Origin: an uncultured Eubacteriales bacterium
GTDB taxonomy: Bacteria; Bacillota; Clostridia; Christensenellales; Borkfalkiaceae
DNA length: 64,000 bases
Assembly (NCBI GenBank): GCA_902465495.1
Contig: CABQND010000003.1
Coordinates: forward strand, 3,424 to 67,423
Direction of reading: 5' to 3'
The notes under the pieces are model-generated. The model worked only from the letters and a program-made list of their open reading frames with translations. It was not told where the DNA came from and searched no databases. Numbering within the stretch: the first letter of the stretch is position 1; each line of letters opens with the position of its first letter. Positions 27,725-37,103 of this stretch are shown here, in pieces. The translations under genes were made by a program, and so were the position numbers.

Positions 27725-28137
27725 AACAGAAAACTCTCCGCCGCAAGGATATAACTGTTTTTGCCGAACCCGAGCACCGTACCGCGGCAAACTTCGGAAA
27801 TGACCGATTTGTGGCGAAACTCTTCCCTTGCATGCACATTCGACATATGCACTTCCACCACAGGAGTATTGACCGAAGCGATCGCGTCGCGCAGAGCATA
27901 GCTGTAATGCGTGAACGCTCCCGCGTTGAGCACGATCCCGTCCGCATCCGTTTCCTGAATGCGGGTGCAAAGCTCTCCTTCGAGATTGCTCTGGAAAAAC
28001 TCGCACTCCGCACCGCGCGCCTTACAGAAACGTGCAATCTCTTCGTTGATCTCCTCCAACGTCTGTACGCCGTACACGCCCTTTTCGCGTTTGCCCGTCA
28101 TATTCAAATTGACCCCGTTCAAAAACAACAGTTTCAT
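27721..28137 (-). CDS. aroQ: Type II 3-dehydroquinate dehydratase
   Basis: 138 residues, normal for the small dodecameric type II enzyme. Catalytic Tyr22 in E-K-G-V-Y-G, the LNAGAFTHYSYAL segment and E-V-H-M-S-N motif with its His are all present, plus the flexible loop Arg near position 17. It converts 3-dehydroquinate to 3-dehydroshikimate. It overlaps aroK by four bases and follows aroE by 38. Confidence 0.95.
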   Translation of the reverse strand: MKLLFLNGVNLNMTGKREKGVYGVQTLEEINEEIARFCKARGAECEFFQSNLEGELCTRIQETDADGIVLNAGAFTHYSYALRDAIASVNTPVVEVHMSNVHAREEFRHKSVISEVCRGTVLGFGKNSYILAAESFLL

Positions 28138-28175
28138 GATATTTCTCCTTTGCCCGTTACCATTGATGCGCGCCG

Positions 28176-28973
28176 TCAGTCTGTATAGACGCGCTTATAT
28201 TCTTCAAACAGTTTTTTCGCTTCCTGCGAAGAAGGCTCGCTTCCAAGAATAATACAGTCGCCGTAATACGCCTGATAATACAGCATTCCTTCCCCGTTCG
28301 CAATGGGTTTTCCCAAATTTTCCGCAATACGCAGAAATTCGCTCTTGCGCGGACAATAGATAAGATCGACCGCCCGATCGCAGCGCGAAAGGATCTCCCC
28401 GCCCACAGGCGATATCCCTTCCGTCTTGTGCATCCCGACGCCCGTGACATTTACGATCAGAAAATAATCATCGGGCATCAATTCTTTCAAAGGTGTACCC
28501 GTACCAAATTCCGCACAAACGCTTTCGGCATTTTCGTGACGAACGTCGTACAGAAATACCTGCGCACCCGCGTCCGCCAATTTTTTGACAACGCTCCTGC
28601 CCGCGCCGCCTGCGCCAAGCACAAGCACCCGCCTGCCGCGCACATCAATCCCGCTGTTTTCCAGCATCAGCATAAAACCGACCCCGTCGGTATTGTAGCC
28701 GATACGGTCCTTTACAAGATTGACCGCACCAAACGTTTCCGCATCCCCCGCAATTTTTCTCAGGTACGGAATGACGTCCAGTTTATAAGGAATGGTCACG
28801 TTGAACGCATCGTATTCCGCGATCAGCTTCTTCACGGTCGTATCCAGCTGCTCCCCGGTGATCGACAATAATTCATAAGTGCACCCGTTTCCCAATTTCT
28901 TCATGTTAAATGTGTGCATTTTTGCACTGTCTGATTTCGAAACGTCTTTTCCGATCAACGCCAGTTTCAGCAT
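28176..28973 (-). CDS. aroE: Shikimate dehydrogenase
   Basis: 265 residues; ATG at 28973 with CGGAGG is preferred over 28997. Substrate-binding motif around V-S-K-S-D-S-A (11-17), catalytic Lys in NVTIPYK, and NADP loop GAGGAGRSVV. It reduces 3-dehydroshikimate to shikimate. The usual 'GxPVxHSxSPxIHN' start is diverged here to GKDVSKSDSAKMHTFNM, but the serine pair and the Met/His segment are kept. Confidence 0.93.
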   Translation of the reverse strand: MLKLALIGKDVSKSDSAKMHTFNMKKLGNGCTYELLSITGEQLDTTVKKLIAEYDAFNVTIPYKLDVIPYLRKIAGDAETFGAVNLVKDRIGYNTDGVGFMLMLENSGIDVRGRRVLVLGAGGAGRSVVKKLADAGAQVFLYDVRHENAESVCAEFGTGTPLKELMPDDYFLIVNVTGVGMHKTEGISPVGGEILSRCDRAVDLIYCPRKSEFLRIAENLGKPIANGEGMLYYQAYYGDCIILGSEPSSQEAKKLFEEYKRVYTD

Positions 28974-29033
28974 GTTTTCCTCCGCCCGCGCCGCCAAATG
29001 TTTGCGTGCGCGTTTTGCTATTTCATTCTGTTT

Positions 29034-30275
29034 CTACTTCCCAAGCATTTCATAAAAACCGGGAAAAGAAATATTTACACAGTCGGCATCTGCGATCTCG
29101 CCGCCCCTTTCGCTCGCCGCGAGCCCCACGGCGCCGCTCATCGCGATGCGGTGATCCTTGCACGAATCGATCGCGCCGCCCGCAAGAGAACTTTTTCCGC
29201 GGATGACAAATCCGTCCGCGGCGGGCACACATTCGCCGCCCATCGCGCGAATCATCGAAGCCGTTGCCGCGATGCGATCACTTTCCTTGACCTTTAACTC
29301 CTCTGCACCCGTGATCACACTTTCACCGTCAGCATATGCGCAAAGCACCGCGATCAAAGGTAATTCGTCGATGAGAGAAGGCATGATCGCGCGCGAAAGA
29401 CTGGTTGCACGAAGATCGGAACGGTATACTCGAATATCCGCGACGGGTTCCCCACACACCGTACGCTCGTTTTCCAAACGGTAGTGCACATTCATCCGGT
29501 CAAAAACCCGCAAAATGCCCGTGCGGGTCGGATTGATCCCGACGTTTTTGCAGAGCGTTTCACCGCGCAATGCACCCAGTGCCATAAAATACGCCGCACT
29601 GGAAATATCAGCGGGAACTTCCACATCAACGGCCCGAAGCCTGCTCTTGCGCACCGTGACGGCGTTGCCTTCCGACGAGATTTCTGCCCCCATCGCTGCG
29701 AGCATGCGTTCGGTATGATCGCGCGATTTCAATGGTTCCGTCACCGTCGTTTCTCCGTCAGCACCCAGTGCGGCAAGAATAATTGCACTTTTGACCTGCG
29801 CGCTCGCAACTTTCGTATCGACATGCGTTCCAGTCAAAGACGCAGCATGCACACACACGGGAGGCTTGCCGTCCGACGTTGATATATTCGCACCCAATGT
29901 GCGAAGCGGCGCCGCGACCCGTTCCATAGGACGGTTTGAAAGAGACGGATCGCCCGTAAATACCGCATTTACCTCTCTGCCTGCGACCAACCCCATTAAC
30001 AGGCGCATGGTCGTGCCGCTGTTGCCGCAATACAGCTTCGCATCGCGAAATTCTTCTGTGCCGCACACATGTACCGCATCGCTCTCTACATCCACACGAG
30101 CGCCCAGCGCTCGCATGCATGCCGCCGTTGAGAGACAGTCTTCGCCCAAAAGCGCGCCCGTGATCACCGCTTCGCCGCGCGCGGCGGCATTGAACATGAT
30201 CGCACGGTGCGTGATCGATTTATCGCCGGGGATCCGAAATTCGCCCGAAAATTCTTTGCGGGATCCGATTTTCAT
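29034..30275 (-). CDS. aroA: 5-enolpyruvylshikimate-3-phosphate synthase
   Basis: 413 residues. GDKSITHRAIM (18-28) and GNSGTTMRLLMG (about 84-95) are the phosphoenolpyruvate and shikimate-3-phosphate motifs; later D-E-L-P-L and K-E-S-D-R are present too. It makes EPSP from shikimate-3-phosphate and PEP. The gene is 60 bases upstream of aroE and 54 downstream of aroB. Confidence 0.96.
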   Translation of the reverse strand: MKIGSRKEFSGEFRIPGDKSITHRAIMFNAAARGEAVITGALLGEDCLSTAACMRALGARVDVESDAVHVCGTEEFRDAKLYCGNSGTTMRLLMGLVAGREVNAVFTGDPSLSNRPMERVAAPLRTLGANISTSDGKPPVCVHAASLTGTHVDTKVASAQVKSAIILAALGADGETTVTEPLKSRDHTERMLAAMGAEISSEGNAVTVRKSRLRAVDVEVPADISSAAYFMALGALRGETLCKNVGINPTRTGILRVFDRMNVHYRLENERTVCGEPVADIRVYRSDLRATSLSRAIMPSLIDELPLIAVLCAYADGESVITGAEELKVKESDRIAATASMIRAMGGECVPAADGFVIRGKSSLAGGAIDSCKDHRIAMSGAVGLAASERGGEIADADCVNISFPGFYEMLGK

Positions 30276-30329
30276 GTCTTTTTCCTTTTTCTGTATATTT
30301 TTCCGCGCAATTTTGCGCGCCTCATCGCT

Positions 30330-31373
30330 TTACAGTCGCCCCAAATACTGTTCATATTTCTCGGCAGGAAGAATCAATTCCGCATATTCACCCCGCGCCT
30401 TGGGAAGAATGAGCGAAACACTGCCCTTGCCCTCGTTCTTTTTATCGAGGAGTGCGTATTTCAGCCCCTCTTTCGCATTCGGAAAAGGAGGGATCTTGGG
30501 CTCCGCAACCGATACGAGCGAGCGAACCTCCTGAGCATATTCGGGAGAACAAACCCCCTCTTCCTCTGCAATATAACTTTCCAGCCACATGCCGATGAGC
30601 ACATATTCACCGTGCGAACGCCTGCCGCAGAGAAGTTCCAGCGCATGCCCCGTTGTGTGCCCCATGTTCAGGCATTTTCGAAGGCCCGAGCTCTCTGTCT
30701 CGTCCTGTTCGACCACATGCGCTTTAAAACGAATACAATCCGCTGCCAATTCCTGCAAAAAAACGAGATCGTGCATCCTTCCCCGATTTTTCGCGATCTT
30801 ATCGCCGATCGCCGCATCCAAAAGACCCGTTTTGATGATCTCTCCTAATCCACATTTAATTTCGCGACGCGGAAGCGTTTTTAAAAAAAGCGGATCACAG
30901 AACACCCGCTCGGGCTGATAAAAAGCGCCGATCACGTTTTTTACCCCGTTATAATCGATCGCTGTCTTGCCGCCCACAGAACTATCCACCTGCGCCAAAA
31001 GCGTCGTCGGGATCTGCACGAGATGCGTGCCTCGCATATACAGCGCCGCCGCAAGCCCCGCCATGTCTCCCACGACGCCACCACCCAGCGCTACTACAAA
31101 AGACGAACGATGAAGATGCGCCCGCAACATTTCATCCAGGATGGAAAACAGTGTCTTTTTGTTTTTATTTCGTTCGCCTGCGGGTACAGCAAAAACGTGC
31201 GCCAAAGGGAATTTTTCTGCAATCAGCGGCACATAGAGGCGGTAAACGTTCGTATCGGTGACAATCAAAACGTCTTTGCCTTTTAAATATTCTGCCGCCG
31301 CGTCCAGCGCGCCCGCCCCGCAAAGCACCGTGCTCGGCATTTTCGTATCAAGCTGAATGGTCTGCATTCTCAT
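30330..31373 (-). CDS. aroB: 3-dehydroquinate synthase
   Basis: 347 residues. NAD-binding GGGVVGDMAG, the substrate segment QVDSSVGGKTAIDY, and metal-ligand His in MGHTTGHALE and RRSHGEYV are visible. It cyclises DAHP to 3-dehydroquinate. Two ATGs at 31373 and 31367 are both usable; the first has AAGGT upstream. Confidence 0.95.
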   Translation of the reverse strand: MRMQTIQLDTKMPSTVLCGAGALDAAAEYLKGKDVLIVTDTNVYRLYVPLIAEKFPLAHVFAVPAGERNKNKKTLFSILDEMLRAHLHRSSFVVALGGGVVGDMAGLAAALYMRGTHLVQIPTTLLAQVDSSVGGKTAIDYNGVKNVIGAFYQPERVFCDPLFLKTLPRREIKCGLGEIIKTGLLDAAIGDKIAKNRGRMHDLVFLQELAADCIRFKAHVVEQDETESSGLRKCLNMGHTTGHALELLCGRRSHGEYVLIGMWLESYIAEEEGVCSPEYAQEVRSLVSVAEPKIPPFPNAKEGLKYALLDKKNEGKGSVSLILPKARGEYAELILPAEKYEQYLGRL

Positions 31374-31413
31374 TTTTTACCTTCTTCAATCGATCGGTTT
31401 CGCTACTGTTTTG

Positions 31414-32553
31414 TCAAGGAAGAAGCGCATAGCGTTCTTTAATCTCGCGCATATTGTCGCCGCCCAGCCTGTCCAAAATTTTCTGTGCAAGCGCAAAACA
31501 TACCGTGCTTTCCACAATGATCTCGCAGGCACAGATCGCGCAAACATCGCTGCGTTCCGTCGCCGCGCGCTGCGCTTCGCCCGTCATAAAATCGACGGTA
31601 TTCAGACCGCGCATGAGCGTCGGGATCGGCTTCATCGCCGCGCGCAAAACAATTTCTTCGCCGTTAGACATACCGCCCTCGATACCGCCCGCATTGTTCG
31701 TGCGGCGCACAAATTTTCCGTTTTCATTGTAGATCTCGTCATGCACGGCGCTCCCTCTGCGGCGCGCCGCCTCAAACCCGAGCCCGATCTCCACGCCCTT
31801 GATCGCCTGGATCCCCATCACAGCACCAGCCAAATGACCGTCCAGTTTTTCGCCATAGCTCATGCAACTGCCGAAACCGCTTTTCAGACCGCCCACGCGC
31901 ACTTCCACAATGCCGCCTGCCGTATCCTTCGCTTCTTTGATCTCGTCAATGCGGCCCTTTGCCTGCTCGCATAACGCCGCGTCAGGCATAAAAAGCTCCG
32001 ATTTTTTCACGTCTTTGAGCTGATCAAACGTATATTCGCGTGTATCTTCGATCCCCGCCACCGAACGCACATATCCGCGCACCTCGACGCCCAGTTCGCG
32101 CAAAAACATTCGCGCGACAGTGCCAGCCGCAACGCGCACCGCCGTTTCGCGGGCGGAAGCGCGTTCGAGAATGTTGCGCGCGTCCGTCTGATCATATTTC
32201 AATACACCCGTAAGATCGGCGTGTCCCGGGCGCACCCGTGTCAGACGACGCGCCGACGTGTCCGCTCCGTACGGTGACATATATGCTTCCCAATTTGCAT
32301 AATCCCTGTTTTCCACCATCAGGCAAACGGGACTGCCCAAAGTAAGACGATCACGCACCCCCGAAAGAATGCGCACGCGGTCCGTTTCGATTTTCTGCCG
32401 CGCGCCTCTGCCGTATCCGCTCTGCCGCAGTGCAAGATACATATCGATCTCTTCCGCGTCTATTTTAATGTTGGCAGGAAGCCCCTCAATAATTGCCGTG
32501 AGAGCCTGCCCGTGCGATTCGCCGCTTGTAGTAAGTTTCAGCATTTTGTTCAC
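31414..32553 (-). CDS. aroC: Chorismate synthase
   Basis: 379 residues. Signature motifs SGESHGQAL (11-19), RVRPGHADLTG and S-A-R-E-T-A-V-R-V-A-A-G are intact. It removes phosphate from EPSP to give chorismate and needs reduced FMN. Its start overlaps the ComEC-like gene by ATGA. This is the last step of the pathway but the first aro gene of this string; DAHP synthase is not in the window. Confidence 0.97.
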   Translation of the reverse strand: MNKMLKLTTSGESHGQALTAIIEGLPANIKIDAEEIDMYLALRQSGYGRGARQKIETDRVRILSGVRDRLTLGSPVCLMVENRDYANWEAYMSPYGADTSARRLTRVRPGHADLTGVLKYDQTDARNILERASARETAVRVAAGTVARMFLRELGVEVRGYVRSVAGIEDTREYTFDQLKDVKKSELFMPDAALCEQAKGRIDEIKEAKDTAGGIVEVRVGGLKSGFGSCMSYGEKLDGHLAGAVMGIQAIKGVEIGLGFEAARRRGSAVHDEIYNENGKFVRRTNNAGGIEGGMSNGEEIVLRAAMKPIPTLMRGLNTVDFMTGEAQRAATERSDVCAICACEIIVESTVCFALAQKILDRLGGDNMREIKERYALLP

Positions 32554-33650
32554 TCCGCTGTATTTTGTGCGGCATACGTAACTTCGTAACTGCCGTCACT
32601 ATGTATTGTCAACATGATATTTCCCAGCTCGTCCGTTCGATAAATTTCCGCATCCGGCGATGCAGATAAAATATTTTCCGCACAGGTTAACGAGGGATGC
32701 CCGTACCCGTTTCCCGCACCGCAACTGACAAATGCCGCTTTCGGTCTGCACAGCGCCGTAAGCGCTTCACCTGTCGAGCCGGAACTTCCGTGATGACCCG
32801 CTTTCAAAAAATCTACGCTGTCCAGTTCCGCAGTCAAAACTTGCGTCCCGAATGCCGTTTCTACCGTCCGAGAAAATAATTCCTTTCCGATGGTTTCGTA
32901 ATCTTCGACCAGTTTATCTTCTACCTTGGATGATGCATCGCCCGTTAAAAGAAGAGAACGACCCGCGTATTCAAAATATACAATTGCCGAAGCATCGTTC
33001 ACATCTTCCGAGGATGCATCCTCTGCGTTCGCCGGATTATAATAACTACTGTCCAACGATGGATTCAAAGGTGACAAAAAGAGCAGAAAATAAAATTCAT
33101 CCGCCTGCTCCGAACAAACATATTCGTAAGTCTGCGAAATTTTGCATTCCGCTCCTTCCTCATTTGCCGCAGCCAAAAAATCCGAATATGCTCCGTCCGC
33201 TTTCGTTGTATATGGCAGAAATATAACTTCTGCGCCAAAACACCGCAACACATCATCCAATCCGCCTGCATGATCTGATTCGGGATGCGTCAAAAGTATA
33301 TAGTCAAACTTTTTCACGCCAAGCGTCTTGCAATATCCGAGTACGCTGCGACGAACCGCCTCACCGTCATTGCCGCCGTCTACCATCATAAACTTTCCGT
33401 CGGGGAGTTCGATCACTGTACAGTCACCTTGCCCGACATCAAGAAAATGTATGCGAAGATCGCCTTCCCCTCGCTTTGCAATTGAAGGCGCACTCGCAAA
33501 TGCGCGAAAATATGCAAGCGGAAACAAAAATCCGTCAATCAAACTTGCAATGATCAGTAAAACAGCAATACAGAAAGCCGCAAGCGCCAAAATACATTTT
33601 TTCTTTGAATTTGTATCCGCCTTTATAACGGAAGTCACATGTTTCTTCAT
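32550..33650 (-). CDS. ComEC-like metallo-beta-lactamase-fold protein, membrane-tethered
   Basis: 366 residues. One transmembrane helix at about 18-45 precedes an extracytoplasmic metallo-beta-lactamase domain: FLDVGQGDCTVIE, THPESDHAGG (metal ligands), LTGDASSKVE and L-K-A-G-H-H-G-S-S-G-S. This is the C-terminal nuclease-like domain of ComEC/Rec2 without the multi-helix channel. Free-standing versions are common in Clostridia and may hydrolyse DNA or other phosphodiesters at the cell surface. It overlaps aroC by four bases. Confidence 0.85.
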   Translation of the reverse strand: MKKHVTSVIKADTNSKKKCILALAAFCIAVLLIIASLIDGFLFPLAYFRAFASAPSIAKRGEGDLRIHFLDVGQGDCTVIELPDGKFMMVDGGNDGEAVRRSVLGYCKTLGVKKFDYILLTHPESDHAGGLDDVLRCFGAEVIFLPYTTKADGAYSDFLAAANEEGAECKISQTYEYVCSEQADEFYFLLFLSPLNPSLDSSYYNPANAEDASSEDVNDASAIVYFEYAGRSLLLTGDASSKVEDKLVEDYETIGKELFSRTVETAFGTQVLTAELDSVDFLKAGHHGSSGSTGEALTALCRPKAAFVSCGAGNGYGHPSLTCAENILSASPDAEIYRTDELGNIMLTIHSDGSYEVTYAAQNTAE

Positions 33651-33696
33651 CTGTAAAAACTCGGCTAATCTTAAATTCTTTCCGAACTGTTTAGAA

Positions 33697-34485
33697 TCAA
33701 CCGCCCATTCCGATAGGAATATTCTTTTCTCGCAAAGCGCTTAAAATATCTGACATCTGTCGCATCGCACAATCATATCCGATATCGTACATCCGCGAAC
33801 CTCCGAAAACATCCGTCGCCGAGTACGCCGACAGATCGGGTTCCAGCAAAATATCACAGTCTTCAAAGCCCGTTTGCCGCATTGCAATGCGCCTTCCGGC
33901 AGAAGTGATCCACTCACCGTTACAATAAGAAGAAGCAGGTGAAAGTGCAATACCTATCACAAAATCCGCCCCCAGCTCGCGCGCGACATCGCCCGGAATT
34001 GCGTTGCAAAACGCTCCGTCGATGAGGTTACGACCATCTACCGCAACACTGCGGAAAAACGGGGGCATCGCTGAAGATGCCAAAACGGCGCGAGACACAT
34101 TTCCGCTGCGTAAAATAATCTCTTCGCCCGTTGCCGCATCAGTCGCCACCGCCGCAAATGGAAGTTTCAGATCCGAAAATTCACTTTCGCCCATAACATC
34201 TTCCAGCGCTGTAAATGCAGGACGAAAACTGCCCGCTGTCAACACTGAAAGCGCCAATCCTTTGTAATCGAGATGTGCAAGCAATTGGCGTATATCCGCC
34301 GGAGTATACCCCTTCGCGCACAGCGCGCCAACGATAGACCCGGCCGACGTACCTGCATAAGCATCAAAATGTACGCCGTTCTCTTCGAACGCCTGCAATG
34401 CTCCCAAATGCGCCATCCCTTTCGCTCCGCCGCTGCCAAGTGCCGCACCGATGATCTTTTTCTTTTTATTCCGTAAAAGTCCCAA
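33697..34485 (-). CDS. Patatin-like phospholipase
   Basis: 262 residues. Oxyanion motif GSGGAKG (17-23), nucleophile Ser47 in GTSAG, and catalytic Asp156 in the D-G-A motif: the patatin Ser-Asp dyad is complete. A basic N-terminus (R-N-K-K-K-K) may bind membranes. Such RssA/YchK-type enzymes hydrolyse acyl lipids; the physiological substrate is unknown. Confidence 0.9.
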   Translation of the reverse strand: MGLLRNKKKKIIGAALGSGGAKGMAHLGALQAFEENGVHFDAYAGTSAGSIVGALCAKGYTPADIRQLLAHLDYKGLALSVLTAGSFRPAFTALEDVMGESEFSDLKLPFAAVATDAATGEEIILRSGNVSRAVLASSAMPPFFRSVAVDGRNLIDGAFCNAIPGDVARELGADFVIGIALSPASSYCNGEWITSAGRRIAMRQTGFEDCDILLEPDLSAYSATDVFGGSRMYDIGYDCAMRQMSDILSALREKNIPIGMGG

Positions 34486-34536
34486 CGAAACTCCTTTGCA
34501 TCGCTTCCGTCTTCCAAACGAAAGCTCTATTTACAA

Positions 34537-35871
34537 TTAAATACCTTTTTTCTCCATTTCACGCAATACTGCTTCCGTACCGCCGGATAAAGCAACAGCC
34601 CGCAAAGCCCCGGCTTGTACTCGCTCTTCTTCGGACAAAAGGGTTTCTGCGCGCTTTGTAAACGATTGCGCAAAATCAATAGCAGGAACAATCCCGCGCG
34701 CGGCCAGCTCTGCTGAAAAACGAATCATGGCATTTGCTCCTTCCCCATAACTCTCTTCTTCCCGCATCTGCGCAGTAGCAATGATTGTCAATGAACCATT
34801 CCCCTCCAATTTCCGTGCCGAGGCAAAGAATCGTTTCACCAAATATTCAGCTCCTGCCATTCCGGACGCTTCAAAAGCACGGTGCAACGCTGTAAGCGAA
34901 TCCAGAAAAAGAACAACATTACTGCCCTCTTCCGCAATGCGCTTCGCTCGTTCCAAGGCAAGCAGCGCGATGCGCGCGTTTTGCGCCGCAGGCATATCAA
35001 AAGAAGTAGTCGCTACCGTTGCAAACGGGAACGCCGTCTTCATCTCCGCCTCTTCTTCCGGTCTCTGGTTCAGCAAAACAAAGACCAATTCTGCCTCTCC
35101 GCTACTTGCAATTGAACGCGCCGCATGATAAATAAATGTCGTTTTTCCCGTTCCCGGCGGCGCATAAATCACAGCTCGCTGTCCCATTCCTACCGGACAA
35201 AGAAGATCCGCTGCGCGCATAATTTCATTACTTCGCCCCAAATAAAGCCGCGAATCAGGATAGAGCGGTGCCAGATCTTCAAAACGCCTTCTGTCCTTAA
35301 ACAGAGGAACTTTTCCGTTGACCGTTTCTATTTGAATCAGCTCTCCCCCCGGCCCCGCGTAGCCGCTGACAAAATCGCCCGTGCGCAAAAAATAACTTCG
35401 AATCGTCTTATCCGAAACAAAAAGATCGTCTTCGCGCATACGGCAATACGGAGAACGCAAAAAGCCGCGGCCTTCTCCGTCGATCTCCAATACCCCGCGA
35501 TAACATTTATCCGTATAACCAAATTCGCGACCGGCATCCGTATTATCGTGAAATTCCATGCGTATCGACGGAACCGGACCGGTACAATACGGCGCCTCTG
35601 CCCTGCATTCTTCCACCAACTTGCGAATCGCGACAATGCTTTGATCCGACGCCGCTCCCGCTTTAACGCGCGCTCCGCGATTGTTCGGCGGATCGGGAGG
35701 AACAACACCCGTTACAATACGAAGAAGCTTTACGATCAAGTCATGCTTTTTATTCTCGCAAGGTGCATTCACCCCGAAAGCACGCGCAATATTGCGTACT
35801 TCATATATGTTTCGCTCATTCACATAGTCGTAAACTTTTTTATAAATTGCGAGCAATTCGTTTTCATCCAT
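34537..35871 (-). CDS. Rho-like termination factor with altered catalytic residues
   Basis: 444 residues; ATG at 35871 with GGAGAG, overlapping the upstream gene by 8 bases. An N-terminal Rho_N-like helical domain is followed by an OB-type RNA-binding domain (GEGRGFLRS at 132-140, D-D-L-F-V-S) and the RecA-like ATPase: Walker A PPGTGKTT (238-245) and Walker B Asp324. Aligning by eye to E. coli Rho, the DERPEE block reads NQRPEE here, so the catalytic Glu is Gln269; R353 aligns with Gly393 and R366 with Lys406 (Arg407 is adjacent). The final ~35 residues replace a longer normal tail. It may bind RNA without normal ATP hydrolysis, or be a diverged but working Rho. No second Rho is in view. Confidence 0.82.
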   Translation of the reverse strand: MDENELLAIYKKVYDYVNERNIYEVRNIARAFGVNAPCENKKHDLIVKLLRIVTGVVPPDPPNNRGARVKAGAASDQSIVAIRKLVEECRAEAPYCTGPVPSIRMEFHDNTDAGREFGYTDKCYRGVLEIDGEGRGFLRSPYCRMREDDLFVSDKTIRSYFLRTGDFVSGYAGPGGELIQIETVNGKVPLFKDRRRFEDLAPLYPDSRLYLGRSNEIMRAADLLCPVGMGQRAVIYAPPGTGKTTFIYHAARSIASSGEAELVFVLLNQRPEEEAEMKTAFPFATVATTSFDMPAAQNARIALLALERAKRIAEEGSNVVLFLDSLTALHRAFEASGMAGAEYLVKRFFASARKLEGNGSLTIIATAQMREEESYGEGANAMIRFSAELAARGIVPAIDFAQSFTKRAETLLSEEERVQAGALRAVALSGGTEAVLREMEKKGI

Positions 35872-36511
35872 TCGTATTTCTCTCCAAAAATAAGATCTTC
35901 CCCTTGTATTTCTGCAAATCATCCGTATCCGGATCGGAAGCCCCAACCTCTATACAACGTTCATTTCCCAGAGCCGCGATTGCCTGCGACTGCGTTGCAA
36001 CATTCAGCGTTCCGCCCTTCGGACGATAATGCATGGCTATGGTCACTGTCGGATTGATCGCTTGAATATATTCCAAAGCCCCCGCGGCGTCAATTGTATA
36101 GACACCCCCGACAGGAATAAGCAGAACATCTACCCCCTTTACGCGATCAATCAGACTCGCCCGCAAAGGCTCACCGATATCCCCCATATGGCAGACCCGG
36201 ACTCCACCTTCTTCGAAAAGAAAAACGGTATTTTCACCACGTTTTTCACCTCCGACTTCATCATGGAAAGAAAACAATCCCGAAATATTGATTCCGCCGC
36301 GCTCACGCATCCCCGTCGACACAATCACTTCTTTCGCCCCGGCAACCTTCTCAACATGATTGTGATCAAAATGAAAATGACTGCACGTAACGAAATCCGC
36401 GCTGACGCGCGGCATTTCATATCCTACCCCGGTATACGGATCCGTTACGATCCGTGTACCGTTTTTTGCCTCCAACAAAAAACAAGAATGTCCCAAATAT
36501 CTGATCTTCAT
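35864..36511 (-). CDS. Metal-dependent hydrolase of the metallo-beta-lactamase fold (UlaG/UPF0173-like)
   Basis: 215 residues. The N-terminal LGHSCFLLE, the HFHFDHNH metal motif (about 46-53), C-H-M-G-D-I-G and the late A-M-H-Y-R-P-K place it in the UPF0173/UlaG group. Start overlaps the DUF1934 gene by ATGA; its end overlaps the Rho-like start by 8 bases. Substrate unknown. Confidence 0.87.
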   Translation of the reverse strand: MKIRYLGHSCFLLEAKNGTRIVTDPYTGVGYEMPRVSADFVTCSHFHFDHNHVEKVAGAKEVIVSTGMRERGGINISGLFSFHDEVGGEKRGENTVFLFEEGGVRVCHMGDIGEPLRASLIDRVKGVDVLLIPVGGVYTIDAAGALEYIQAINPTVTIAMHYRPKGGTLNVATQSQAIAALGNERCIEVGASDPDTDDLQKYKGKILFLERNTNG

Positions 36512-36915
36512 TCTATATCCCCCTTACCGCCGTCCCGTTCGAACCGCGCGGAAAATTTTATCTTGTGTTTGTGCTCTTCCCCTGAAAAAAATAAAGAATA
36601 ATCCGCTTCTATGTTGATCTCTCTATCACTGCGCTCCTCGCGAAACCGCAAAACGCGTACGACAGCCTCAATCTCTCCGTAACTCGTATGAATTATTACC
36701 GGCATTTCACGTACAGGATCCAGCACTAATTCATATGCAATATCGCCTTTACGAGTCACCCGCGCAGGCGCGCCCGTGCGCATAATATAATGCGCGCCGC
36801 CTTCTTCAAACGCGAAAGCGCGCGCGCCGTCTTCTTCCTGCATTTGCGCGGACGTGACAAACCGTTCCGTCCCTTCTTCGCTTTTTGTGACCAAAAGCAC
36901 ACGAGCCTTCGGCAT
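36508..36915 (-). CDS. DUF1934 beta-barrel protein
   Basis: 135 residues in a beta-rich, calycin-like pattern: an opening V-L-L-V-T-K strand, A-H-Y-I-M-R-T, a central 'H-T-S-Y-G' and a final I-K-F-S-A-R-F. These match the DUF1934/YwiB family of Bacillota, whose function is not known. GGAGG precedes the ATG. It is the first gene behind the promoter at 36950-36978, hence the head of the long string that leads through the aro genes, provided no internal promoters intervene. Confidence 0.82.
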   Translation of the reverse strand: MPKARVLLVTKSEEGTERFVTSAQMQEEDGARAFAFEEGGAHYIMRTGAPARVTRKGDIAYELVLDPVREMPVIIHTSYGEIEAVVRVLRFREERSDREINIEADYSLFFSGEEHKHKIKFSARFERDGGKGDIE

Positions 36916-36949
36916 ACTTCCTCCGATATTTTGACAGCCTTATGTGTTT

Positions 36950-36978
36950 AGTATACCACATCGACAAAAATTTGTAAA
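36950..36978 (-). promoter_or_regulatory. Promoter at the head of the DUF1934-MBL-rho-like-patatin string
   Basis: -35 TTTACA (36978-36973), 17-base spacer, -10 TATACT (36955-36950); about 35 bases lie between the -10 and the DUF1934 start. Confidence 0.7.
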
Positions 36979-37062
36979 TTATTTTATGACTGCATCGTAT
37001 TTTTGTAAAAAAGTATCGACTGAGTTTGATCGTTTATTCGGCTTTTATGTATATATTTAGCT

Positions 37063-37103
37063 AAAAAAATGCGCGGAGATGTATTTTCCCCGCGCATTTT
37101 TTT
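37063..37103. terminator. Terminator after tyrA
   Basis: Arms AAAAAAATGCGCGG / CCGCGCATTTTTTT around a 13-base loop. The T-run overlaps the tyrA stop codon (37104-37102), so on the minus strand the stem begins almost at the stop. Confidence 0.85.
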
